Source: Lonicera japonica
Lineage: Eukaryota; Streptophyta; Magnoliopsida; Dipsacales; Caprifoliaceae
DNA: 64,000 bases
Reading direction: 5' to 3'
NCBI GenBank assembly: GCA_021464415.1
Contig: CM038469.1
Location: 64,523,650-64,587,649, forward strand
Position 1 is the first letter of the stretch. Each line of letters begins with the position of its first letter. This document shows positions 34,721 to 45,079 of this stretch, in pieces. Under the pieces are notes generated by a model. It was not told the DNA's origin, searched no databases, and saw only the letters and a program-made list of their open reading frames with translations. A program made the position numbers and the translations under genes.

Positions 34721-35083
34721 GATATTTGGTTGATATTTTGAGTTAAGTTTTTAAGTTGAGTTTAAAAAATTTGGTGTTTGGTAGAATTTGAAAGTATGTT
34801 GAAAAGTAAATTTGATTTTTGTTTGAGTTTTTTTCAACCAATTAAAAAATTTCAAAAAATAGTCACAATGGATCTTTTTTTATAGATCTCGACGAGTAGG
34901 TTTTAAATATATATTTTTTATTTAATTTTGATTTTTGAATTTAAAGTTATAATGTTTTAAAAGGTTTTTTAGAGAGAGAAACTAAAGTGAAATAAATTTT
35001 GGGAAGTGAAAAAGTATAGTTGATTTTGAGTTGAGTTTTTAAAATTTGGGAAAAAAAAAATAAACGCTTACTAAACAGGTCTA
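34721..35083 (+). mobile_element. Tourist-like MITE, family A copy 3
   Basis: The body (GGTGTTTGGTAGAATTTG, TTTGTTTGAGTTTTTTTCAA, CTCGACGAGTAGG) is the same as at 10548 and, inverted, at 13766. It ends TTACTAAACAGGTCTA. The left end (GATATTTGGTTGATATT) is decayed, and no TSD is left. Confidence 0.7.
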
Positions 35084-35202
35084 TATGTATTTTTTTTATA
35101 ATTTTACTATTTTCTAACCATTAATATTTTTTTAGGTTGGTATGGATAATACTTGGTATAAAATAAAATAAAAATAGTTTTCAATTGTATGTTAAAATAA
35201 GG

Positions 35203-36333
35203 GTGGTGCTATTTCCACCCCAATAAATACTTGATATCACTCCCACTCCTACCAACACTCTTTTATTCATCAATACTCCTACTACTTTCTTTACAACTCT
35301 TATTTTAATATACATAGATTAATAATTAATTATAATTAACCATTAATCATTAACCTTCCTCCTCGTCCTCATCCTCCTTCTTCTTCTCAAGAATGGTTTC
35401 TAAAATTTTATATTCATTTACCCTTAATGCAACACATACTGATTATAATTAACCGTTAATTCTTCTTCTTCTTCTTCTCAACAATGGTTTTTAAATTTTT
35501 GCATCCATTTACCCTTAATGCAACACAAAGAAATTATAAGTTATAGAGAGTGGTAGAGAATAAAGAGTTGAAGGTTCTTATTCATTTTATTTTCTTAACA
35601 CGTTGGAGAGTTAATAAATTTATTCAACAATTGACCGAAGTTCATCAAACTCTTCGGTCCCTTACAACTGAGGCCTCTTTGTATCATATTTTAGCTCTCG
35701 GGACCTTACATCCACTTCCTCGATCTCTCATGATTGATGTATTCTGGACTATATTTTCAACTCTCGGGATCTTACATCGGTCTCTAACAACCGAGTATTT
35801 CGAATAGTTTCGGTTTTCTAGGACCGAAATTCATCAAATTGCTCGACTTCTTGTAACCGAGGTAACATGTTCTGATGCTTTAATTCATTTTGTTGGTACA
35901 AATTTTTTTTTGATATTAACTAAATAAAATAAACATTAAACATAATAAAAACAAACATATCTCTCCTTCATCAGGTTTTTCTACCTTAATAATCCTAGAT
36001 TCACTCTTTTCTACTATTCTTTACAACTTAAAGTTTTTTTTTATATTATATCAATGGAGATTTTTTGTATTTTTGTGAGTTACTTTTTGAATTTTTGCTG
36101 GCTTTTGAAATGAACTAAATGAGATATAATAGGTTAATTAGATCTAATTTTTTATTAATTATTAACCATTAAGTAAAAATTATAAAAAAAAAAGAAGAAA
36201 AAAAAGATGATAAATAATAATTAATGTTAATGAGTGAAAAATAATTAATTAAATGAAATAAAAATTTAAATTTAAATATTTTTTTTAATAAAAATAAAAG
36301 TAAAAAGTTTGTGGGTGATGATAACACCATCCA
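35203..36333. mobile_element. hAT-like non-autonomous element with 8-bp TSD
   Basis: AAAATAAG flanks both sides exactly (35195-35202 and 36334-36341). The left end GGTGGTGCTATTTCCACCCC and the complement of the right end (TGGATGGTGTTATCATCACC) are imperfect inverted repeats. Inside is an approximately 120-bp tandem duplication (about 35325 and 35445, each with CATTTACCCTTAATGCAACA) and several CGGT/ACCGA motifs. There is no transposase. The termini resemble those of the element at 51239. Confidence 0.7.
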
Positions 36334-36341
36334 AAAATAAG

Positions 36342-37122
36342 CCCTTCCGTAACTGGAGGAGCATACGGCAACATTTATTGAAAGGGGAAAACGAAACATT
36401 GACTTGGAAAGCCGCGCCTGCTTCTGATTCATTGAATTCATGAATAGGTTCTGTAAAACACTGCCAAAACTTTTCTCTCTCCCCCATTAAAATCCCACGA
36501 AGTTTCAGCACTCTCCTCCCGTCCCCTCACACTCTTTCACGTGATATAAAATCTTATTAGATATAGATATGTCGGTGATATAAAATCTTATTGTTAGGGT
36601 TTCAGTTCAGTCTTCCTTCACCTCTACACTTATAGGACGACATTGATCCCAAATTTGACTATTATATTGGTGAGTTACTCCTCAATTACCTTTTTTTTTT
36701 AAATATCCCTAGTTTCCCCTGAATTTAGCAGATCAATTCGTCATCTTGCATTGAATTCCTGTTTCAGCTCAATTCATTTAAGATTTTCAATATTTCATAC
36801 ATTTATGACTCGTAATGTTGAATCTCTCCGTACAATTTCATAGCTCAGTTCAATTTCTACACTGATTTTAGGGCAAAGTCCTTCAGATCCCTAATTTGAC
36901 TATTATTAAGTTAACGCTAAATTAGCTGTTTCTTCTGATCAATTTGTCCTCTTTCATTTAATTCCTGTTTCAGCTCAATTCATTTCAGATTTCATACATT
37001 TATGATTCGTAATGTTCAATCTCTCTCTCTCTACAATTTCATAGTTTAGTTCAATTTCTCTAGTGATTTTAGGCCAAAGAGAGAGAGAGAGAGAGAGAGG
37101 GCGAGAGAACAAATCTAAGCAA
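36342..37122 (+). promoter_or_regulatory. Promoter, 5' leader and probable leader intron of the transporter gene
   Basis: GATATAAAATCTTATT is repeated at 36541 and 36574, just before GTTAGGGTTTCAG. A strong donor GTGAGT (36670-36675) and an acceptor TTTTAG (ending 37072) suggest a leader intron. Within it a unit of about 240 bp is tandemly duplicated (36646-36887 and 36888-37076, sharing TTCCTGTTTCAGCTCAATTC and CATTTATGA.TCGTAATGTT). If unspliced, each copy offers a short upstream ORF (36805-36843 and 37002-37049). A GA microsatellite (37078-37099) abuts the coding start. Confidence 0.5.
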
Positions 37123-38163
37123 ATGGCTACAATTCGTTTTGATGCACCGAAGCAATATGCGACGAGCAGTCTTGTTGTTGGTTATGCTCTTTGCTCGAGC
37201 TTGCTTGCAGTGATAAACAAGTTTGCGATTACCAAATTTAACTATCCGGGTCTTTTAACTGCACTACAGTACCTAACTTCAGCTCTAGGGGTTTGGGTAT
37301 TGGGGAAATTAGGGTTTTTGAACCACGATCCATTTGTTTATGATACTGCCAAGAAATTCATGCCCGCTGCAGTTGTGTTTTACCTCGCTATTTTTACCAA
37401 CACGAATCTGCTTCGTCATGCCAACGTGGATACTTTCATTGTGTTCAGATCATTGACCCCACTTTTGGTTGCTATTGCTGATACTGCATTCAGGAAGCAG
37501 CCTTGTCCATCAAAGCTTACGTTTTTTTCATTGCTGATTATTTTGGGTGGTGCTGTTGGGTATGTTGCTACCGATTCGGGTTTCACTCTCACTGCATATT
37601 CATGGGCATTTGCGTATTTGGTCACAATTACGACTGAAATGGTTTATATCAAACATATGGTGACGAATCTTGGATTGAATACTTGGGGATTTGTTCTGTA
37701 CAACAATTTGCTATCCTTGATGATGGCCCCAGTGTTTTGGATTATTACTGGGGAGTATGGTGATGTGTTCAAAGCCGTGAGATTGAATTCCGGGAATTGG
37801 TTTGACCTGGTTGCTTTTTCGGCTGTTGCGTTGTCTTGCGTGTTTGGGTTACTGATTAGTTTCTTTGGGTTTGCGGCCAGGAAGGCAGTCTCTGCAACTG
37901 CATTTACGGTGACTGGAGTCGTTAATAAGTTTCTCACAGTTGCTATTAATGTATTGATTTGGGATAAGCATGCCGGTCCTTTTGGTTTGTTTTCCATCAT
38001 CTTAACGATTGCCGGAGGTGTCCTTTACCAGCAGTCAGTTACTGGAGTTGGCAATGTGTCAACACAGCGAGAGTCAATAGCACTGAAGCAGACAGATGGT
38101 AAAAGCGACGATGATGACGAGGACGAAGAAAAGGACATATCTGGTAAAATTTCTGGTGTATGA
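37123..38163 (+). CDS. GFT1: Golgi GDP-fucose transporter (GFT1/GONST4 type)
   Basis: A 346-residue intronless frame with about ten hydrophobic membrane segments spread over residues 15-310, of the TPT/EamA nucleotide-sugar transporter fold. Such proteins exchange cytosolic GDP-sugar for luminal GMP across the Golgi membrane. Phrases such as GYALCSSLLAVINKFAITKF, YLAIFTNTNLLRHANVDTFI, TDSGFTLTAYSWA and FTVTGVVNKFLTV match Arabidopsis GONST4/GFT1 (341 residues) closely from memory. GFT1 feeds GDP-L-fucose to fucosyltransferases that modify xyloglucan, pectin and N-glycans. The tail is acidic (KSDDDDEDEEKD) and ends KISGV. I start at ATG 37123. An in-frame extension to 37063 would need a GTG start and only encodes the GA repeat (RERERERGRE). 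Confidence 0.88.
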   Translation: MATIRFDAPKQYATSSLVVGYALCSSLLAVINKFAITKFNYPGLLTALQYLTSALGVWVLGKLGFLNHDPFVYDTAKKFMPAAVVFYLAIFTNTNLLRHANVDTFIVFRSLTPLLVAIADTAFRKQPCPSKLTFFSLLIILGGAVGYVATDSGFTLTAYSWAFAYLVTITTEMVYIKHMVTNLGLNTWGFVLYNNLLSLMMAPVFWIITGEYGDVFKAVRLNSGNWFDLVAFSAVALSCVFGLLISFFGFAARKAVSATAFTVTGVVNKFLTVAINVLIWDKHAGPFGLFSIILTIAGGVLYQQSVTGVGNVSTQRESIALKQTDGKSDDDDEDEEKDISGKISGV

Positions 38164-38977
38164 AAATTTTGTGCTTTCTTGGTCATTGCTGCAGGGGCTA
38201 CTCTATTTAAGTTTTATACGTGCTATTAGTAGCTTGGATATCTTTCCTGTATTAAGTATCGCCATATCTTTTTGTTTGGGATTTTAATTTTGAATGATCT
38301 CTCCAGTTGGCCATATTCACACTTGATAGATGATATTGGTTTGGTTCTCTTTGGTGATTTTGTTGGTCTATTGCTTTCTTAAAGTAGTGGATTTATCATC
38401 TGCTTTGTGAATTTGGCCCTACATCCTTTCCAAAAGGAAAAAAATCTAATAAGCATTGGTGCAGTGATTGTACAGAGAGGATCTCTTTACACTAGGAAGC
38501 GTTTATGATATAAGTAGGGATGATAAATGTATTACCAATTGGGTTTGTTCTAAATGTAGCCTGGATAAAAAAAAAGTTCTCTTTCTTTCTAGTGCAGTTA
38601 AATTCTTTCTATGTTTTTTTTTTCATTCCTATTCTCCTGTGAACTGTCCCTACAACCTTTCTAAAAGGAGAAAGAATGTGATTCCGCCGTCTTTTACGTA
38701 CAAATAGTTTATTCAGTTACTTCCTTTTCTAGATTGTTCTTTCCTTTTTCTGAAGATCGTGCAAAATTTCTCCAGCCCGCATCATAGTTGGTTAGCAATA
38801 GATTGTATCAATGGTGTTGCACTTCCTAGTCGAATACGAAATATCTGGATTCCTCAAACGGTTAGTCTTTCTTATAAGTGGTTTGAAGGTGTCAAACATA
38901 TGTTCTTGTGGTTTGGCTTATGACCATTTCATGATACAGAATAAGTGGTTCATTACAATTTGTTTAGATACTTGAGC
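38164..38977. other. 3' flank of the transporter gene
   Basis: Probably the 3' untranslated region and spacer. Two similar stretches (about 38395-38450 and 38633-38690) share CCTACA.CCTTTC..AAAGGA. No other gene is supported. Confidence 0.4.
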
Positions 38978-39326
38978 TAGAGGGGCCATTCGTGTTTTTG
39001 GGTTGTGATTTTGCCTAACATGACCTGCGACAAGAAAACTGAAGACAGCAAAGACACGAACACGACATGCATAAACATGACCCGACAGGCACAATTACAT
39101 TTTTTCATCATAATAAACACGTCCTAACACGAGTAGAAACAATTTTTTTTTCTCATTTAGACATGATTAACTGGACATAATTCTAATTTCGTGTCAATTT
39201 CGTTCCAAAATTTAGACACGACACGACATTGTGTCAAAATCTTTAGACACAAACAAACATTCTCGTGTTAATTTTGTGTCAATTTCGTGACGTATTTTTG
39301 TATTGTTTCTAGAATGGCCACCCCTA
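38978..39326. mobile_element. hAT-like MITE
   Basis: The left end TAGAGGGGCCATTCGTG and the complement of the right end (TAGGGGTGGCCATTC) form imperfect termini of the plant hAT TAGGGGTGGCCA type. The interior is rich in GACACGA/TCGTGTC motifs on both sides of the centre. Flanks ACTTGAGC and GATGCTTC do not match, so the TSD has decayed or the ends are off by a few bases. Confidence 0.55.
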
Positions 39327-40268
39327 GATGCTTCGTTTTGAGAGGTTTTGTATCTGTGGTATGTAACTTACACTCAATCTTCTAAATCTTGTAAAATTTT
39401 ATGGTCGATTGAAGTCTTTAGATATGCTTAATTTGAATTACCATCACCCCAAAAGGGCAAAAACCAAGGATGCTTTATCTTATGTACTTATATATGTTGC
39501 TTGATACTGATCCCAAGCCCTTTCCATCTCTTTTCATTTAAACAAGATCCTGAGAGTAATCAGAGTATCCTTCCACATCCCCCCTTTTCTGATATCTTGG
39601 GCTATCCAAACCTCTTAGAGCACCTAATTAATCTCCAAGGGCATCATTTTCACTTCTAATATAACACTGAAGTAACCTTTCTTTCTTCTTCTATTTCTTT
39701 TAATAATATTTCATTTATTTATGAGCTCTATGCATTTATTAGGGTATGATGGTATTGTATATCAGAAATCGCAAAAAATCCTACAGTGGCTCCACTGTAG
39801 TATTTTCTGCAATTTCTTTCTTCATTCTTCTCTTTTCCTTTGTATTTTTGCTTCAATTTTTATCATTTCTATTTGTTTAATCTGTGGTTTCAAATAATCT
39901 GCTACATCTCCCATTTAACCTCCAATGGTTGCTTAGTGTTGGATTTTTTCCTTGAATGCTATGGGGAATGATGCCCAAAATTCTTTCCTTAAAATTCTGT
40001 GTTAGACAGCAGAATACTTGACATTCAGATGGTGGTCTTCCTCAATGGCTCTAAATTATTAGGATGCCTGATTGAAGCATTTGGTTGCTTATTTGTTGAA
40101 GTCTCTAATTCGGTTGTCCGATGAACAAAATGCTCATCCCTCAAGTATCTTTGTGCGGGCTTCTGGATCTTGAGAATACTAATTCTAAGGTACCTGCGCA
40201 TACCGTCGTCGGGAATATTTTTCTTTCTCTCTTCTGGACTTTTTAGATAAACTCGCAAACCTTTATAA

Positions 40269-40445
40269 GGTGTGTTTGACGCGCCAGATTAGAGGGTCGT
40301 ATAGGATTATTAATCCCTCTCTCGGTGGTATAAGAGGCTTTAGTTGGATAAATAATCCGGCCCCAATATCCAACCTTGACAAACACCATAGGATAGGGTA
40401 ACTTTATCCTATCTTGCTCTCTTATCCTGTACGCCAAACACAGCC
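40269..40445. mobile_element. Tourist-like MITE absent from the duplicate locus
   Basis: GGTGTGTTTGACGCGCC at the left and, on the other strand, GGCTGTGTTTGGCGTAC at the right are terminal inverted repeats. TTA/TAA trinucleotides border it. The paralogous place in copy 2 (near 44447, CCCTTTTTGAGATTTTAT) lacks the insert entirely, which confirms the boundaries and dates the insertion after the duplication. Confidence 0.75.
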
Positions 40446-40596
40446 TTAGAGATTTTATGGCATAGTCGCATAGGAGATAAGTCGCATTAATTTGGTTGTG
40501 AGCACATTTAGAGGAGTAATGTAACTGTAAACTATCAATACAGTGTTGAGTTCTAATTTTACTAAAAGTCCGTACTTAGACAACATTCACCATCGA

Positions 40597-40728
40597 TTTT
40601 TTTTTTTTTTTTGATCAGAAACAAAGCTTATATATTGATTGGAAAAATCAGATACAAGCAAAGGTGCTGGATGCGGATGAGAAATCCACTACCAAGCACA
40701 CGAGAAAATAAAACAAAAACAAAAAGTT
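40597..40728 (-). mobile_element. Truncated LINE 3' end with 15-bp TSD
   Basis: Read on the minus strand, the insert ends AGCTTTGTTTCTGATC followed by an A tract of about 17, the usual 3' end of plant L1 LINEs. AACATTCACCATCGA flanks both sides exactly (40582-40596 and 40729-40743). The duplicate locus near 44574-44592 (CAACATCCACTCTTGAAATA) is the empty site. The insert is heavily 5'-truncated, with no coding. Confidence 0.88.
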
Positions 40729-41013
40729 AACATTCACCATCGAAATATCAAAGTTGACTTTTTTCACCATATGGGTTGCTAGTATAACCAAGGCTGAGCT
40801 GAGGGTGACAGCATATGAGAGTTGCCAGTGTCCTATATTGGAATTTACTGGGGGTTCGGGTCAGTTGAGGAATTGAGGCAGAACAATACGGGTGGAGAAT
40901 GTTTGCAAGGCCAGTAAAATACACTGACTGTTCTCGGTCTACAAATCGCTGAAACCAATGTCCCGAAACCAATGTCCTGAAAGGGGCAGGCCGCCCATTT
41001 ATCAAACTAGTAA

Positions 41014-41308
41014 GAGCATCCACAATGGTGTATGTGTTGGGTAAATTATGATGGGGTAAATTTATCTTGCTTGATGTGTTATGTAGTGGTGTAAAATAAA
41101 TTTAACCTAAACGAGTAAGTGTTATCTGTTTGGTATAAAAGTAATTACCAAGGGGGCAAGAGTTATACGTTTGGGTTCCAAACCAGTAATATCAGTCTGT
41201 TGGAACCCCAATGAATTACCCTGGTCTGTTTGGAAATCTATACGGAAAATAGTTATCCATAGTATAGGAAACTTATCTTGCTTATACTACAATATGTTGT
41301 GGATGCTC
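41014..41308. mobile_element. MITE with GAGCATCC termini
   Basis: GAGCATCCACAATGG at the left and, inverted, GAGCATCCACAACAT at the right, with TAA directly outside both ends (41011-41013 and 41309-41311). Size and termini fit a Tourist/Harbinger-type MITE. Copy 2 of the segmental duplication keeps only the right part (near 44790-44832), so the insertion predates the duplication. Confidence 0.7.
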
Positions 41309-41604
41309 TAAGTGTATTTTCTTTTTCCTCTTCGTCATTTCCAAAAAAACACTTCTGATTGGTAAACTAGGAGACTCATGTCATCTGCATTAGGTAACTG
41401 GAGGTTCAGGGGCTTGACACTTTGACTTGTCAAGCATTGATATAAACTCGTAACACCACTATTGGCTGTAATCTAGGTAATTCTTGGTGTTACTTTTGTT
41501 CCATGAGTTCCCTTATCCTCTTAGGTTCATCCCTCGTACGGTCATACCTGGTGATCTACACACATATATATATAGAGACATTTAGCTCATCAATATTAAT
41601 GATG

Positions 41605-42910
41605 AGTGACTTGTGAGAACCAAGGTAGTCGATATCGTGTATCGAAAGCGTATCGTTTTACAATAGTATCGTGTATTGTAAGATACACTTTGATTTTGAT
41701 ATTTACATACATATTTATTTTTCTATGTACGAACACGTACAAACACACATCAAATATACATATAAATTATATAAAAGACAATCCAACATGCCAATACATA
41801 TTTCATTCAAGGGCTTAAAATCATGGGACCATCCAATGAGATAAAGGCCCACTACTTTTAATTGAAAAAAGCCCATTGTGTGGGCTGCATGACTTGGAGA
41901 TAAATAATTGTGGCCCTATGTTACAAAGACCCAAGCCATCACAACACAAATTGCTGTGTAATATCCATGTAAGCCTTAAGGCCTCGTTTGGTTCACGGAT
42001 TTTAGTACTCGGGAAAGGAAAGTCGTTCTTTTCCTTTGTTTGGTAAGCACAAATTCCGGAAACACTTTCCCGAGAGAGGGGAAAGTAGGGGGTAAAATCA
42101 TTCCTCCCAAAACACATGGGATTGATTTTTCCATATGATTTCCAAGCATTTATTACACAAATTTTAGACAATAATACTCTTACCTAAATACTTTCCATGG
42201 TTTACCAAACACAAGAAAGGAAATTTGATAGGAAATTTACTTTCCCACCTCCATGGGAAAGATAGGAGAACTAATTTCCTTTCCGTGAACCAAACGAGGC
42301 CTAAGTGGAACAAGAGGTGCTTTGTGGAGGGAGTTTGCAATCTCGAAGAGAAAACGTGGATCTTCTCATCCACGTGACAAACTGTGCATCCAATAGGTGA
42401 GCCGCTGTTTTCTCTGCTAGCAGAAAAACCGAGTGGGAGACCACACTTCTTCTTTCTCTTCATAGCAGGTAGGCAGCGGGAAATAGGAGATGTGAACCAT
42501 CTCAAATAAAAAGATCCAGCAGCGGTGAGACCACACTTCTTCTCTCTCTTCCTTTTTTTTGGTTACAGGTTCTCTCTTCCTTCTTAGAGTTCCTTTGAGC
42601 TGTTGTTTCTTTTTCTTCCCCTTGCGCCGTCGGCCCTCTCTCTCTATATATATATATGTTGTAGCATCGTTTTCAGCTTTTAGGGTTCAATTAAGCTATT
42701 TTGTTAATTGTTTTTTTTTTAAAAAGCAAAACCATGTCATTTTGCTAAAAAAGCCTAAAAAAAAAACGTATGATACAACAAAATCACGCGATACGTGAAA
42801 TTATGGCGATATATACATGTGTATCGCCCGATACACCTAGAATTCCGATACACCTTACGATACGTTTTGTTTTAAGGCCGTAACGAGACGTATAGTACGA
42901 TACTAATCAC
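41605..42910. repeat. GATACG-rich element split by a MITE
   Basis: The left part (41630-41690, TCGTGTATCGAAAGCGTATC) and right part (42768-42900, GCGATACGTGAAATTATGGC and CCGATACACCTTACGATACG) carry the GTATCG/CGATAC motif cluster of one dispersed repeat. The element at 41980-42301 lies between them. CT-rich stretches near 42530-42655 look like leader sequence, but no gene follows. Boundaries are uncertain. Confidence 0.45.
41980..42301. mobile_element. Tourist-like MITE with perfect 20-bp TIRs
   Basis: GGCCTCGTTTGGTTCACGGA is present at the left and as its exact reverse complement at the right. TAA flanks both ends (41977-41979 and 42302-42304). It is 322 bp and non-coding. Short minus-strand frames across it (near 41821-42171 and 42164-42505) are not genes. 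A decayed relative lies at about 56350-56655. Confidence 0.9.
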
Positions 42911-43505
42911 CAAGCTGAGAACTTGTAATACTCAATTTCCATACAAATTACGTTACTTATATTACGAATAATAAGATTACTATATATTTATCCTGAAACC
43001 AATGAGTTGAGTAGGATCTCTTACTATTGGATACCAATCACCTTTGGACGTTCTGTTGTTCTCTCCTTTCATCCTTCTGATCCTTTTTTATCCTTTCTGG
43101 TTTTTCCCCTGCTGTTTATTTAGTCGGTGGTTTAAATTAGTTTGCTACAATCTCAATTCTATTTCCAAGGATCCCATGCCAGTGAAGTTCATGCCTTTAT
43201 TGCTGTTGGAGATAATATTTTATTTATTATTATTAGGTTATTAGGTGTTATTAGATATCTTTTGTACTTCCCATAACTAAGGGATCTTATAAATTTGGTC
43301 TTTAATTAGGATTTGATCGCATAGGTGGGTATGTCCTTAATCAAATATTTTTTTTTGCTTCCTTGTTGTAACCCTAATTTTGATATATGAATATAAGCTA
43401 TGGCTCTTTGTTGGAGCAAGCCAGAAAGCCAAATAACAAAATTCTAATATTCCTAAGGGGAATGTAGACCTAATATCTTTTAGACTCTGTTTAATCTTTG
43501 CCAGG
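42911..43505. other. Spacer between the duplicated blocks
   Basis: AT-rich and non-coding. The frame at 43044-43244 is hydrophobic but short, unsupported and without homologues that I recognise. Confidence 0.4.
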
Positions 43506-45079
43506 ATCTTCTAAAACTTGTAAAATTTTATGGTTTACCGACGTCTTTAGATGCTTAATTTGAATTATCATCACCCAAAAGGGCAAGAACGAAGGATGCT
43601 TCATCTTATGGACTTATATTTGTTGCTTGGTACTGATCCCATGTCCTTTCCATCTCGTCATCTAAAGTCTAAACAAGATGCTGAGAGTAATCAGAGTATC
43701 AATACCCCCCCTCTCCCCAAACCAAAAATAAATAAATAAGCACACCCCCCCAAATTCACACAAACTCTTTTTTTTTTCTTTTTCCCCCTTGATATGTTGA
43801 GCTATACAAGCCTCTTAGAGAATCTAATTTATCTCCAAGGGTGTCATTTTCGCCTTTTATTTAGCACTAAAGTCACCTCACTTTCTTCTTCTTTTTTTGC
43901 TAATAATATTTCTTTTATTTATCATCAGACCTATGCATGCCACTGTAGTATTTTCCGAATTTCTTTCATCTTCTCTTGACCTTTGTATTTTCTCTTTAAT
44001 TTGATCATTTCGATTTGTTATCTCTATGGTTTCACATAATTTGCTACAGCTCCCATTTCACTTCCAATGGTTCCTCAGTGATGGAGATTCTTTCCTTGAA
44101 TGCTAAAGGGAATGAAGCCCAAACTTCTGTTTGATCCTCGCAAAATTTTCATATATGTTCAACTCCATGTCTTGTTCTAAAATTCGGAGTTGGACAGCAG
44201 AAAACTTGACATTCTAGAGTCTTGCTAGATGGGTCTAAATTATTAGGATGCCTAATCAAAGCATTTGGTTGCATATTTGTCAAAATCTTCAGTTTGGTTG
44301 TCACGTGAACAAAACGCTTGTCCCTCGAGTCTTTTTGTTCAGGCTGTTGGATCTAGTGAATAGTTCTCGTAAGGTACCAGTGCCAACCTTTGTCAGGAAT
44401 ATTTTCTTCCTTTCTTCTGGACTTTTAAGATCAACTCAGGTACCCTTTTTGAGATTTTATAGCATAGCCGCATAGGAAATAAGTCACATTAATTTGGTAG
44501 TTGACATATTTAGTGATGTTCTGTTACCCATCAATGTAGTACAAAGTAATTTTACTAGAAGTCTGTACTTAGACAACATCCACTCTTGAAATATCAATAT
44601 TCAATTTTTTCTCCATACGTGTTGCCAGTATACCTTACCCAGGCTAAGGCTCAGGCCCTGAGCTGAGGGTCACAACATATGAGAGTTGCCACTGTCCTAT
44701 ATAGGAATTTACTGTGGCTGGGGTGTATTGGCAGTATGACTTTATCCTTCAAATGTAGTACAACAAGTGCCATAGGACAAACTTATCCCACTTATATTAC
44801 AATTTCAGACCATTGTGGATGCTCCAAGTGCATTTTATTTTTCCTCTTCATCGTTTTCAAAAAACACTTTTGATTAGGAACATAATCAGCAGACTCATGT
44901 CATCTACATTATGTTATGTTTTTGGAGGTGTAGGGTATTGACAATTTTTTTTTTGATACGAAGGGTATTGACACTTTTGACTTGTATATAAAACTCAGAA
45001 CATCAGTATTGGCTGTAATTTAGGGATTTCTTGGTGTTACTTTTGCTCCATGAGTTCCCTTATTCTCTTAGTTTCATCT
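43506..45079. repeat. Segmental duplication, copy 2
   Basis: Partner of 39377-41531. It lacks the LINE fragment and the 40269-40445 MITE, so it serves as their empty-site control. It retains only the right part of the MITE at 41014. A C-rich run with CCCCCC tracts at about 43705-43750 is private to this copy. No gene. Confidence 0.8.

Larger units (their letters stand above)
39377..41531. repeat. Segmental duplication, copy 1
   Basis: Starting at ATCTTCTAAATCTTGTAAAATT, this block aligns almost end to end with 43506-45079 in the same orientation. Shared landmarks include TTTGAATTA.CATCACCC, GATCCTGAGAGTAATCAGAG, AGGATGCCT.AT..AAGCATTTGG and CTCATGTCATCT.CATTA. It is longer than copy 2 because of insertions at 40269-40445 and 40597-40728 and a fuller MITE at 41014-41308. 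It is non-coding with no gene in either copy. The origin could be a decayed repeat or a true tandem duplication. Confidence 0.8.

Noticed and set aside
37063..37122. An N-terminal extension of the GDP-fucose transporter (MILGQRERERERGRE)
   Set aside because: It would need a GTG start and encodes only the GA microsatellite. The family starts at the ATG at 37123.
41821..42505. Two overlapping minus-strand frames of about 115 codons
   Set aside because: They lie across a MITE with perfect TIRs and its neighbouring repeat. A related translated piece near 56520 reflects the MITE family, not a protein family.
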